DNA from: Elysia crispata
Taxonomy: Eukaryota; Mollusca; Gastropoda; Plakobranchidae
Reading direction: 5' to 3'
DNA: 64,000 bases
Assembly (NCBI GenBank): GCA_033675545.1
Contig: JAWDGP010006599.1
Span: 878,501-942,500 of the forward strand
Shown: one piece after another, positions 14,326-25,076 of the stretch
Numbering within the stretch: position 1 is the stretch's first letter
How the letters are laid out: every line of letters begins with the position of its first letter
The notes under the pieces: model-generated
What the model saw: the letters and a program-made list of their open reading frames with translations, nothing else
Database searches by the model: none
What the model was told of the DNA's origin: nothing
Position numbers and translations under genes: made by a program

Positions 14326-15430
14326 TTATGAACAATTTTGGCAGAGGAACGCAGCGTGATCTTGGCAAATGTGCTGTTCACATGTATTGCAGACAGTTTT
14401 TGTTTTCCGATCCTTTTTTGCAGGGCAGTATGAGCATCGCTTTTGGTTCCTAGCTGGCCGGTCAGTTTTTGCAGCCTGAACTGCAGGTTGTGGCTCTGGG
14501 CAAAGGGATTTCAAAACACAAGCGATGTTTTGTCTGATGATCGCATGGTGTGATGGGAAGGTGGCGCGTTCTGAGCCACCTCAAGGAACCGTGCAACAGT
14601 CAAGTTGAATCTCTGTCTACTCTTCATCAAGTTCATGGCTCAGTCTATCAACCGGGAATTTACTCTTTTGCGATTGATGCAAGGTCAAGGATGTTGAAAA
14701 AGTACACCATCGGCCAGCGTTTGTACTTTCGTTGGCATGTGTCATTTGATCCATAGCATCAACGCCGCCCTTTGTTTTGTTATAGGTTATAGGTCCGACT
14801 TGCCATTATCACCAAACTCAGCTTTGTTGTGCATGGTGCTTAGGAGGAGGACATTCTTTTCCCTCTTGCTTTGGAAGGACACGAGGGTGGTTTCATGCCT
14901 GAAGAGAAATTTTGACTCTCCCAGTGGAATGTTTTGTTTCTTGGGAGGCTTTTGACAAGAAGCGCTTGTTCCTCTCATCGTCCCCACCATTGTAAGTTTG
15001 TTTTTTGTGAAGGTTTCGGCCAGTTTCAGATCTGTGAAATAATTGTCACATGTGATATTGCGACCACTTCCACAAAAATCTTGTGTAAGTGTCGTTACGA
15101 CGTTTGCCGCTACCCCAAAATTTCTTTCAGCGGGTTTTGCACTTGTCGTCTTTCCCAGGTAGGGAGTGCCTCGAAGTGGGTAGTTTGTTGAGGAGTCACA
15201 TGCCTAAAAGATTTTAAGGCCATATTTGTCCGGATTGCTAGGCATATATTGGATGAAGCTGCATCGCCCGCGGAATAGTACCAACTGCTCGTCAATTGTA
15301 ACGTTCTTCCCTGGAACATAATACGTTGCCAGATTGCTGTGGAACGAGTCCCATAGATCCCTTATTGGTGAAAGCAAATCTCTTCCTCGACGAACAATTC
15401 TTGTTTTGTCATCAAATCTCAGATAAAATA
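14326..15430 (-). pseudogene. piggyBac transposase (DDE_Tnp_1_7) remnant
   Basis: Translating the minus strand from about 15430 gives FDDKTRIVRRGRDLL, then VTIDEQLVLFRGRCSFIQYM and PSNPDKYGLKIF, an in-frame TAG near 15200, then the frame resumes to NITCDNYFTDLKLAETF, a hydrophobic/Lys block, NKTKGGVDAMDQM near 14740-14790, and a separate C-terminal frame at 14326-14514 with paired cysteines (RCSYCPAKK, CNTCEQHIC, FLCQNCS). DEQL, CDN and GGVDAMDQ are the three Asp-bearing blocks of piggyBac transposases, and the Cys-rich tail is the family's C-terminal zinc-binding domain. The N-terminal half is absent and there is at least one stop plus a frame break, so it is not a functional enzyme. Confidence 0.85.
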
Positions 15431-15849
15431 ATTGGCATTTTATTTATATAAAATATAATACGGGTGTACCACATTCACTTGCCAGGAAATGGGTAATTTT
15501 ATTTTTCCTATATAATTAGTATATTGGTTTACTACACCCCCTTGCCGGGAATCAGATGTGTAATACCTTGCCGGGGAAATGTAGGCCTACATGTACATGT
15601 CTAATTGTTTCAATCATTTATTAGCTAAAAATATCTAACAGTTAAGATCTTCCCCAAGACTCATTTTCTGGAAGCAGGATAGTTAATGAATAATAATTTC
15701 CATGATACATCTGCTTAATTATAGACTTTGAATATTCACAACTGAAATTTTTAGGCAAAACAAACGTATTGTTAGGCTACTGTAGAGAAAGAGGAAGTTG
15801 AAAATCAAAAGGAAAAAGAGGAGAAGCAGTTGAACAGATCAAGTGGATA

Positions 15850-16190
15850 ATTAATTTTCTCCCTTAAAGGTCCTCATAGTCCATGTAGGATTACATGTTC
15901 ACGTTAAGTATAAGAACAAGCTAAAAAAAAAAAATTTTCTCCCTTAAAGGTCCTCATAGTCCATGTAGGATTACATGTAGTTCACGTTAAGTATAAGAAC
16001 AAGCTAAAAAAAATTTTTTTTCTCCCTTAAAGGTCCTCATAGTCCATGTAGGATTACATGTAGTTCACGTTAAGTATAAGAACAAGCTAAAAAAAAAAAA
16101 ATTTTCTCCCATAAAGGTCCTCATAGTCCATGTAGGATTACATGTAGTTCACGTTAAGTATAAGAACAAGCTAAAAAAAAAAAAAAAAAA
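15850..16190. repeat. Four tandem copies of an ~82 bp unit with A-rich tails
   Basis: The unit runs TTTTCTCCCTTAAAGGTCCT, then CATAGTCCATGTAGGATTAC, then a TTCACGTTAAGTATAAGAAC segment, and each copy ends in AAGCTAAAAAAA of varying length. Copies start near 15855, 15937, 16018 and 16105. Identity between copies is very high apart from the A run and a 4 bp gain (TAGT) in copies 2-4. Confidence 0.9.
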
Positions 16191-16859
16191 CACTTGGCAC
16201 TGTTGATCCCTGATTTGTCTAGAACTAGATTCTACACAGAGTCAGAGAGCAGACCAAGATTACCATTGATTTCTAGATCTGTGAAATTGTGTGTTAACTG
16301 TTGCAGTATACTTTACACAGTGATGGTACAAAAATGATTTATGGTATGTTTCCTCTGGAAAGTGCTTCTGGTATAAATCTGCCGCATCCACATACATATC
16401 ATAAAATACACACAATTACTGTTTATCTCATATTTTTTATTTCACAATCTATCTTCCTCTGTTGTTGCAAACACTGCTTTCTTTCTGTCCCAAATACTGC
16501 AGTATTTATGTAATGTAGAGAAAGGATAAAACAGAGAAAATGTGAATTTGATATTGCTTTAAAATGAAGATTTGTTAATGGTATTGATCTAGTCTAATGT
16601 TAAAAAGATAAAACTGGAGGTTTGCTACCAGTGTTGCTTTTAATAATTAAATTCAAATTAAAAAATGGGAGAAAGCGGGGATTTGTTTTTACTGTAATTC
16701 TTAAGAATTAAAGTAGAGAGTCAAAGTTTTCTAAGTTTTTAAGTAGGAGTTTAAAATGAGGGAATCTAAATTTTTGCCCTGCGACATCCGAATACTGCAA
16801 TTTGTGCCAACTTAATTCTCAGAACTTCCAGAATATCCTTTTTTTTTTTCACTTGTGTG
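16191..16859. other. Unannotated intergenic stretch
   Basis: AT-rich sequence with no gene seen. Its right end already shows the degenerate AATACTGC motif of the following minisatellite. Confidence 0.5.
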
Positions 16860-18060
16860 CCTGGAAAGTCCAAATACTGCCATTGACAACTTCATAGTTT
16901 AATACATATAGTTAGAACTGCTGAATTTCATGGTCTGTGACATCCAAATACTGCTATTCCCGGCTTCATAGTTAGTGAATGTGTTGATCAGTGACGTCTA
17001 AATACTGTCATAGTCAGCTTCATTCTCAGAACTGTTGAATGTATTGATGTGCGGAGTTCAAATACTGCCATGCCCATTGCCAACTTCTTTGTTAGAACTG
17101 CTGAATATATTGATATGTGGCGCCCAAATATGTACTGCCGTTGCCAACTTCAATCTCAGAACTGTTGAATATTTTGGTGTGTGGCGTCCAAAATACTGCC
17201 ATTGCCAACTTCATTGCTAGAAAAAATGAATGTATTGATATGACAATGAGGCGACCAAATACTGCCATTGCCAACTTTATTGCTAGAAATGTATTGATAT
17301 GACAATAAGGCGACCAAATACTGCCATTGCCAACTTTATTGCTAGAAATGTATTGATATGACAATAAGGCGACCAAATACTGCCATTGCCAACTTCATTG
17401 CTAGAAATGTATTGATATGAAAATAAGGCGACCAAATACTGCCATTGCCAACTTCATTGTTAGAAATGTATTGATATGACAATGAGGCGACCAAATACTG
17501 CCATTGCCAACTTCATTGCTAGAAATGTATTGATATGACAATAAGGCGACCAAATACTGCCATTGCCAACTTCATTGCTAGAAATGTATTGATATGACAA
17601 TAAGGCGACCAAATACTGCCATTGCCAACTTCATTGTTAGAAATGTATTGATATGACAATAAGGCGACCAAATACTGCCATTGCCAACTTCATTGTTAGA
17701 AATGTATTGATATGACAATGAGGCGACCAAATACTGCCATTGCCAACTTCATTGTTGCTATGTTGAATTGCTGCATGTGTGGATCTTTTTCAAATACTGC
17801 AACTGCCAATGCAGCTTCATTCTCAGAACTGATGAATGTTTTGATGTGTGGCGACCAAATACTGCCATTGCCAACTTCATTGCTAGGAAAAGTGAATGTA
17901 TTGATATTACTATGAGGCTTCCAAATACTGCCATTGCCAACCTCATTGCTATAAATGATGAATGTTTTGGTGTGAGGCGTCCAAAATACTGCCATTGCCA
18001 ACTTCATTGTTAAAACTGCTGAATGAATGACGTATCAATTGGTCTGTGGCGTCAAAATAC
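16860..18060. repeat. 59 bp minisatellite
   Basis: The core AAATACTGCCATTGCCAACT recurs every 59 bases (for example GCGACC at 17251, 17310 and 17369), with TTCATTGCTAGAAATGTATT and GATATGACAATAAGGCGACC completing the unit. About ten near-identical copies span 17250-17760; both flanks carry older, length-variable copies, so the array appears to have been homogenised from the centre. Apparent ORFs on both strands here are by-products of the repeat. Confidence 0.95.
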
Positions 18061-19186
18061 CTTCATTGTCAATATAATAAGTTTAGGCTAGCTTTTGACT
18101 TCAACTTCAAGGAAATCTAAAACTAGAACTCTTATGTCTTGCATTGGCTTCTTATATACATGTAAATTAAATAGGCTCTCATTACTGTGTACGAGACCAT
18201 GTGAAACGTGCTGGCCCACTTTTCTCTCGTTATACTCTCTGATTCTAAAGACAGAAAAGGTCCGTTAATAGCAAACGGTCTTGCTTTATTATTCGAGATC
18301 CTTCGAAATTTAACTCACTGGGTTTTGAGGTCGATTCAAATGTCCAGTCTGTGATGAAAGACCCAAAACAATAAGATTTCGTGAAATATTTTTCTATGGT
18401 GCCATATAATTCAAACCTGAAGTCAAAATAATTGTTTCGAATAAATTTACGACAGTTGCGTTTAGGATAAAGCTGCATGTAGTACTAGTTAGTATTGCCC
18501 TCATTTAGAGCGTCTGGCTAAAGACTAGCTATGACCATGAGTCTCACGAGTCACATGTCCAACAAAGAGATAGGCCTAACTTTTGCTGCAGGACCTTTAT
18601 ATTGCAGTTTGTACCAGTACTAAAATCTATACCGTTAAGAGCTGGCCGTGAAAGTGAGGGCGGTGTGGAAGGATGCCACTCTGACACTTTTCAAGTTTTG
18701 GAATGTACATACATATTCTTTCTCTTCTTGACCGTAGCAATCAAATTAAATTGTCTTCGTGTTCTCAGTTAGCCTAGCTTTTTTTTTTCAAATTCACCTT
18801 TTTACTGCAGACGCACGTCCTGGATATTTCACTACCGAGTTATACATCAAGTAGGCCCTGTGTTAATGTTTTCGCTTTTCGCCTCAGATTAAAAGGCCTG
18901 GGGAGATTTTTTTTTATTTGTAAATGGATGACGTTTACAGTCTTTAATCCTTGCTGCAAAGCAGAAATGCGTTAAAAATCTTCTGATATAGATCCACATG
19001 CCCCTTCACCCTCTAATTTCTAAATATCATAACAGGCCTATTTGGTGTGAAAAAAAAAAAAAAAAGAAAAAGAAAAATGGGGTGGGGAATTATGTCTAGC
19101 AGTAGCAGGGAAGTGACCTTTTTTTTTTAATTTTTAAATGTCATTGTGTGAAACCGATTCGATTTACAGGCCACGATCGAAGTGAA
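18061..19186. other. Intergenic stretch upstream of the ankyrin-SOCS gene
   Basis: No coding region, RNA gene or repeat array recognised. Contains short A and T runs near 18780, 18905 and 19050-19075. Confidence 0.45.
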
Positions 19187-19195
19187 TATAAATAG
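19187..19195 (+). promoter_or_regulatory. Candidate TATA box of the ankyrin-SOCS gene
   Basis: TATAAATAG in a locally GC-richer context, about 30 bases ahead of a short segment ending in a good donor (CTACG|GTAAGA at 19261). The distance to the coding exon (2.15 kb) fits a 5'UTR intron. Position and motif only; no start-site data. Confidence 0.4.
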
Positions 19196-19216
19196 CCGCG
19201 ACCAGAGACTCGTGTC

Positions 19217-19261
19217 TGTCAGTAATTGTATTAAAAAATCCATGACTTATTAAAGCCTACG
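19217..19261 (+). other. Candidate noncoding first exon of the ankyrin-SOCS gene
   Basis: Starts about 30 bases after the TATA motif and ends at CTACG|GTAAGA. It contains one upstream ATG followed two codons later by TAA. The matching acceptor would be TTTCAG at 21405-21410, just ahead of the coding exon. The intron between them holds nothing else I can name. Confidence 0.35.
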
Positions 19262-21456
19262 GTAAGAGACTAAGACCGTTGGGTGTATTGTAATTTTAGT
19301 TTTATCGCTTATTTATTTCAATGCTGTCACTAGACCTAATCCTGCCAAGTGGACTTCAGTGAGATTCAATTAATAATATGAAAACAATGTTTTGTTTGTC
19401 GGAAGTTAGTGGGTTTCGGCCAAAGATCAATGAAAACACGCTCAAAGATGTGGAATTGGAAATGAGCACTGCGTTTCAAACGCGCAGGGCAAAAATAATC
19501 AGGTATTATCTCCCTTTGCATTCGTCAGCAATGACACTTTGACAGGAACCAAGGCCCTTGGCAAGGGGCGTTATGCTGGAGTAGTGGAGTTTGCATACGT
19601 ATAATAAAAGTAACGTTAAATAAATGAATCTCCTCTGCTTGTACAAGACAAAATATCATATCTTGGTCTATATAATATATATCTGGATCTTTTTTTTATT
19701 TAATATCTGATCTAGATATACGCGTTTTATCAACAGACATTTTGAAAAAAATAAATGGAAATAATAGTTTATGGAATCCCTTTCCCAGTCACACCCTGAA
19801 CAGGTAAAAGTACTGTGGTAGCCTAGTATTGTAGTAAACAGCTGTTGAGCCAATCCACAACGTAATGTTACTTGTATGATGTGATCTTGGGCCTTTTCGC
19901 CTGTGCGGAGCTAATTCGTTGCATGAAACATACTCTTGATCAGGTAAAAGTACAGCATGGTTTTGCATTAGGAGCTAGCTTGTTCACTGTGACTTGGGGT
20001 TTGCTGTGTTTAGTTTAAACTTTAGGACAGAAGTCCAGCGCTCTAGATCTAAATCTTTATGCATTGCTTTCAAAAATAATCAAGAGATCTATCTCGATCT
20101 ATATCTATGATTAAATGCATACTTTGCAACAGAGCACAATTTTATTATTGCATTTGTTTTTAAAAGGGGTTTATTTAATTAATTACTGCATCTATTTTTT
20201 AAAATTTAAGTCGGATGAAGCTCTAGATCTAGATTAGAATCTTGAATTATATGTTATAGCAAATTTTCAAATCTAATTATAATTTAACATGCCATTCTCT
20301 TTTCGGCCGTTCTGCTTTCTTGCAAGCAAGTGGTATTCTTTTGTCATGGGGTTTGTATTTCAATAAATTCTAAATTTACAAGATCCAGTTTGTACTAATT
20401 CTACATTGGTTTCAGAAAAATGTAAGATTAAACTTCAGTATAATTGCAAGTGCTCTTTCAGTTCACCTGTTTCTGAACAAAACAAAAGACCATTGCAAAA
20501 AATTTGTGATGTAACTTATAAGTTAAACAACCAAAGTTATCAATATTTTAAATAGAACTATTAACTACTAAACAATTAAAATTTTCAGATTCATTCTCAG
20601 AGTAGCCAACAAATTAATAATAATTGATATTGTCATTACTGTCAAATACCATTTGCCTTTGGATGAGACAGATGTAAGGATGAAATACCACATGACTTTC
20701 TTATGATCCGCAAAGTTTATCAATGCCAAAACAACAGTTTTTCAAAGCTTATACCATGATTCAATGTGGAGATTTTAAAAGTTCTTTCAGGACAAAATGA
20801 AAAGCAGATCATTTTAAAGAAAGCTTAGAAAATTTGCCCTCAAGCACTTAATTTGCAAGGGTAGAGGCAGATTTCTTCTCCATTTGTGTTTAATAATAAT
20901 AGCAGTTACAGTGTTTACTGGCTGATATTGAGAAAACAGTTAGTCCAGAATTTTTTTTATCATTGACACATTAAATAAGACTAAAAGTAGTTAAAACTTA
21001 AAAAATTGTCATCAGGAATGAATGTCATACTTGTAATGATGTAACAGAAAAGTTTTTGGATAATCTTCCACTAATTTTCTACTTTTCGTGGACTGAAAGA
21101 AAATCTTTGCAGCACAATACTCTTCCCTTTTATAATGATATGACAATGGATCAATAAAAAATAAAATTGTATGTACTGTAGTATGTTAAGCTACAACATG
21201 AGTTATATAGAGTGATTTACTGTCAAGTAATTAAGAAGGAAAACAAAACAAAATCAAGTTATTATTTTAAACTAAAAGACTATCCAAAGATTAATTTACA
21301 GTTAGAATATTGCTTTTTTTTTAAACTACATCAAGATTAGTGAAATATGCTTAACATGCGTTTTTAGTCCTTTTATAATTTCCAATGATTTTACGTTTTT
21401 AAAATTTCAGAGTAGTGTGTTTTGTAAGAAGTGGAAAGTTTCGTTGGCAATCACCA

Positions 21457-23028
21457 ATGGCGGCACAACCATGTGAGTGTAAACTTCGGGTCCATGTGGA
21501 GACTCACAATATTGAAGGTCTCCTCAGAGCAATAGAGGGCATGGATATAACCATGGCAGTGGACTCTTGCCACCTCAAACGAGGCAAGAGAAGGAACATG
21601 AGACTGTTCTTGAAAGAAAATGAAAGGTAGCTGTGAATTATAGCTTCATCTTATGTCACTTTTACATCTTTTTTTTTATGTTTTATGGTCTTCAGCGATG
21701 ATTACGAGATTAAATTTCAGAATTTGATAGACCTGAGGCAAAAAGCATCTGAAGCAGTTATTGTCCAACTGAAATAGTTCTCATTTCTGTCATCATTTTA
21801 AAGTAAAAATGAATTTTTTATCTGAGATTGAACATATATTTTGGATACAATGGAAATGTTCCAGTCATGGTATTTCTTTTATTAAATTTTTAAAAAGACA
21901 CTGAATTTTGGCTACACTAAGTTTCACTATCATCTTTTTTTCCTCAGTGTGGTGGAGCGTGCTTGCTTGTTAGGTCATTTGGATATGCTAGAAATCTTCT
22001 TGCTCAATGGCTGTAGCTCCAACCTCCCCACCAGTCACGGCCGCTTAATTCACACTGTCCTTACTGCCCTCAAAGCTCATCGTTGGCTGGTTGATAGTGG
22101 TGCTGCTCTTGCATCAATTCGCCTGCTTCTGGCCATGGATTGCGATGTGAATGTCAAGAACTACCAAGGCAAGTCACCTCTCTTGCTGGCTGCTGAGTTA
22201 GCAGATGGTCCTATTATGGCAGAGATACTTCCTCGGTGTCTGCCCTGGCAACTGACGAGCAGCGATCGAGATAACGGACACACTCCTCTCCACATGGCAT
22301 GTATGAATGGAAATGTAACTTGTGTGCGTCTTTTGCTAGAGTGGCTCCCTAAAGGTGAGGATGTTGATGTAGGTGACTGTCTGAACCTGTCACCTCTTCT
22401 GTGCAGCATGATGGTCCTCAAACACAATGTGAACTTTCACATGAGGGATGGAGGTAAGGATGATGCTCTTCTTAATGTCCAATACAGCCACATAGCTATC
22501 GTGGAAATGTTGTTAGACCGAGGAGCTCTACCTACAAAACCAGTGACACCACATGCTGTGTCCACAGGGCTGTCAACATTGTCTGATGTTGCTGATGTAG
22601 CTGACTCCCTCCCATCACCACCTTCAAGTCGCTCAGCTCTACAGACAGCTCTTGAGGTGGCACATCAATATGAAGTGCAGGGTGTTATCATTTGTCACAG
22701 ACTTGGAGTTCCGGCTTCAGAAAAGAAACTTTCCACTCTGTATACAGAGCTTGTCCGCATGCTAGTACATAAATGTGATCTAAGTCCATTCACAAGCAAC
22801 GAGCTAGAGGTGTGGGCCAATGCCCATCCATACATCAAAGGATTATTAAAAGAAATAAATTCTTATCTTTTAAGCAGAGAGTCTCGAAGAAGAAACGCTC
22901 CAAGGCTTTTAAGTCTGTCTCGGCATGTTATAAGAATTCAAGCAGCTAAAGCTGATAGTCTTTCAAAGTTAGAACTGTTACCATTACCAAAAAAACTCAA
23001 AGATTATGTGAAATTTATAGCTCTGTAA
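21457..23028 (+). CDS. Ankyrin-repeat protein with C-terminal SOCS box (ASB-like)
   Basis: Two coding exons, 21457-21626 and 21948-23028, joined at AG|T (GT-AG intron of 321 bases), give 416 residues. The start is the ATG of MAAQPCECKL, the first ATG after the acceptor at 21410; the frame stays open back to that acceptor, so a longer N-terminus is possible. Ankyrin units are visible from residue ~58 (RACLLGHLDMLEIFLLNG), ~113-138 (SIRLLLAMDCDVNVKNYQGK, then SPLLLAAE) and ~168-187 (HTPLHMACMNGNVTCVRLLL), with a further degenerate unit near 245 (IVEMLLDRGALP). The last ~42 residues (PRLLSLSRHVIRIQAA ... LLPLPKKLKDYVKFI) have the SOCS-box pattern, with the LPLP Cul5-box motif. Such proteins act as substrate receptors of Elongin B/C-Cullin 5 ubiquitin ligases; the target is unknown. 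A precise ASB orthologue cannot be assigned from sequence alone. Confidence 0.88.
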
Positions 23029-24655
23029 AAAATTTAAAATATTAATTTTAATTAAAATTAGGGTACTTAAGTTTAAAATTAATTTTGTGATAACTTAATC
23101 ACAAACTCTTTTTAGCCATGAATTTTTTGCATTTTGATATACCTGTTTGAATATGTTATTTAATGAACAAATACCAGTTATACAAAGTCCTAAATACACT
23201 GTCTCAACCAATTAAAAACATCAAACTGTTTTTTTTTTTCACATCAAACATTTCAAATGTTTCGCAATGTATACCTCATCCATTCAGGTTCTTACTTTGA
23301 GGGGCAGATTTATATATTTTACAGTTTCGCATAAACACAGTGTAAAAATCTTCTGAGCCAAGTGAAGTGAAGAAATCTTAAAGTGAAATTCATTGCATTC
23401 CTTTATCTAGAGCTCTGAAAATTTCAATCAATAGATAATTCAAACTGATCCTATTAGGGATCCACTTTGCCTTGATGTAGGCCTATATTATACTCATAGT
23501 CATTTAGTGCACTCTTTGTCTCTGGCTCTGAGCACTTAAGCTTTAATAATATCGAAATGAAAAGACATTGGGAACTCAAAACTGCTTTAACTATGAAAAA
23601 TAATCTGTTTTTAACTCTACTTAAGTTATACAAATTATCTTATTATGATTTATACTTATAGAAATATCTCACATTGTCACCCTTATTGGAAAATAGTCCA
23701 ACTTTTAGTGGAAAGATGAGCTTAAAAAATGAAGAAAAGCCTTCTTACAAATGGCTGGAACCCACACGCAAAACTTTACTTGAGTCCTAACAAAGTTATC
23801 TAGACTTGAGAATTTAGTGCTTAGTGCTTTGAAGGATAAAAAAGATTTTTATATGCATAGCAGAGGTGGACTTTTAATCTTTAGTACATTCATATGTATC
23901 AATTATTATCTGATTTGATTTTGTACAAGTGACCTATCATAAATTTATTTTCTTCTTATGGCACCCAGTGTAACAAGTTGTTAGGTCAATTAGACTGTGT
24001 GAAAAACCAAGACTAGTTGTGATTTTTTTTTCGTTTGGTTTACATGCACATGTACAACAAACAATTCTAGATAGTAATTAGTAGGATTTAAAAGGAGATT
24101 CTTATGTATATCTATTTAAATATATAATATTTTTATTTTGTTTGTTACATTTTTTTGTGTGTGTGTTTTTAAAGCACATTTAAAGTTCATGTTCTCTGTA
24201 TGTGCAGAAGTGAAACATCAATAAGTGTATGTTTGGAAAAATAACGAGAAAAAAAAAACAAAAACAAATATATAGTTTTTTGGGGGGTATTTCTTTGATT
24301 TAATTATCAGTCATTTTAAAAAATAGAATCTGTGCATTTTTTTCTGGGGAGAAGGTGGGGTCTATTTACTATTAAACAAAGAGCCAACCAAATGATATTA
24401 CTATGATCCAGGACAATTTAGTCACATGAGTCAACCATAGTTTTTGTGAGTTGAAGCCAGTCAAACAAAGAAATGATTTATAAGTTCCTCTTTTATGAAA
24501 ATATTTCAAATGGAACATGCCTGACATAGAAACCCTAAAATAATTTTCTTTTTCATATTTTGTACAAAATTGACCATTATGTCAGACATTACACCAAACA
24601 CTCAGTTTTCTAAGACTATGAATAGTGCCTGGTTCAACTGATCTGCCTCGCAGAT
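23029..24655. other. 3'UTR/intergenic stretch after the ankyrin-SOCS gene
   Basis: AT-rich, no convincing ORF or RNA gene. I did not find an unambiguous AATAAA close to the stop. Confidence 0.45.
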
Positions 24656-24659
24656 GTAG

Positions 24660-25000
24660 ATCTACCTCCCTTCTATCAGTCATTGTATCTGTAGGTGTTT
24701 CAAAGCTTGTTGAACTGCCTGGCAAGTGCATCACTTGTCTAATTTCAGTCACTGTGTCTGTAGATGTTTCAAAACTTTTTGAGCTACCTGGCAGATGTAT
24801 CTCCCTTCTAATATCAGTCATTGTATCTGTAGGTGTTTCAAAGCTTGTTGAACTGCCTGGCAAGTGCATCACTTGTCTAATTTCAGTCACTGTGTCTGTA
24901 GATGTTTCAAAACTTTTTGAGCTACCTGGCAGATGTATCTCCAGTCTAATATCAGTCATTGTTTCTGAAGATGTTTCAAAGCTTGTTGGTTGAAATGCAC
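24660..25000. repeat. 69 bp minisatellite with 138 bp two-unit periodicity
   Basis: TGTTTCAAA recurs at 24696, 24765, 24834 and on at 69 base spacing. Alternating units differ (CAAAGCTTGTTGAACTGCCT versus CAAAACTTTTTGAGCTACCT), so odd units match odd units best: a 138 bp higher-order repeat. Because 69 is a multiple of three, both strands stay open. The minus strand (25076 to 24582, 164 codons) reads as a 23-residue repeat of the type SFETxTDTxTxIRxxxHLPG. Coding status is unknown. Confidence 0.9.
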
Positions 25001-25076
25001 TCTGTTGTGTCTTACTCTTAGCTGGAGTTGGGACATCACTAGTTGAACTGCCTATATAAATGTTGGGTTGGCACAT

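Larger units (their letters stand above)
13556..15579. mobile_element. Degenerate piggyBac-family DNA transposon
   Basis: The left end follows TTAA at 13552-13555 and begins CCCTTTCCCCGGCAAATGGG. The right end reads TTGCCGGGGAAA at about 15568-15579, the inverse of the left end's TTTCCCCGGCAA. Extra copies of the TTGCCGGG/GGCAAGTGGGTGTA motif lie just inside both ends, as subterminal repeats. The right-hand TTAA is not visible, so that terminus is eroded. A C-terminal transposase remnant is on the minus strand inside, and a (CT)n microsatellite sits in the interior. TTAA target sites and CCC-type termini are family features of piggyBac; the element is non-autonomous because the N-terminal half of the transposase is missing. 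Confidence 0.8.

Noticed and set aside
17035..18013. ORFs on both strands within 17.0-18.0 kb
   Set aside because: They are translations of the 59 bp minisatellite.
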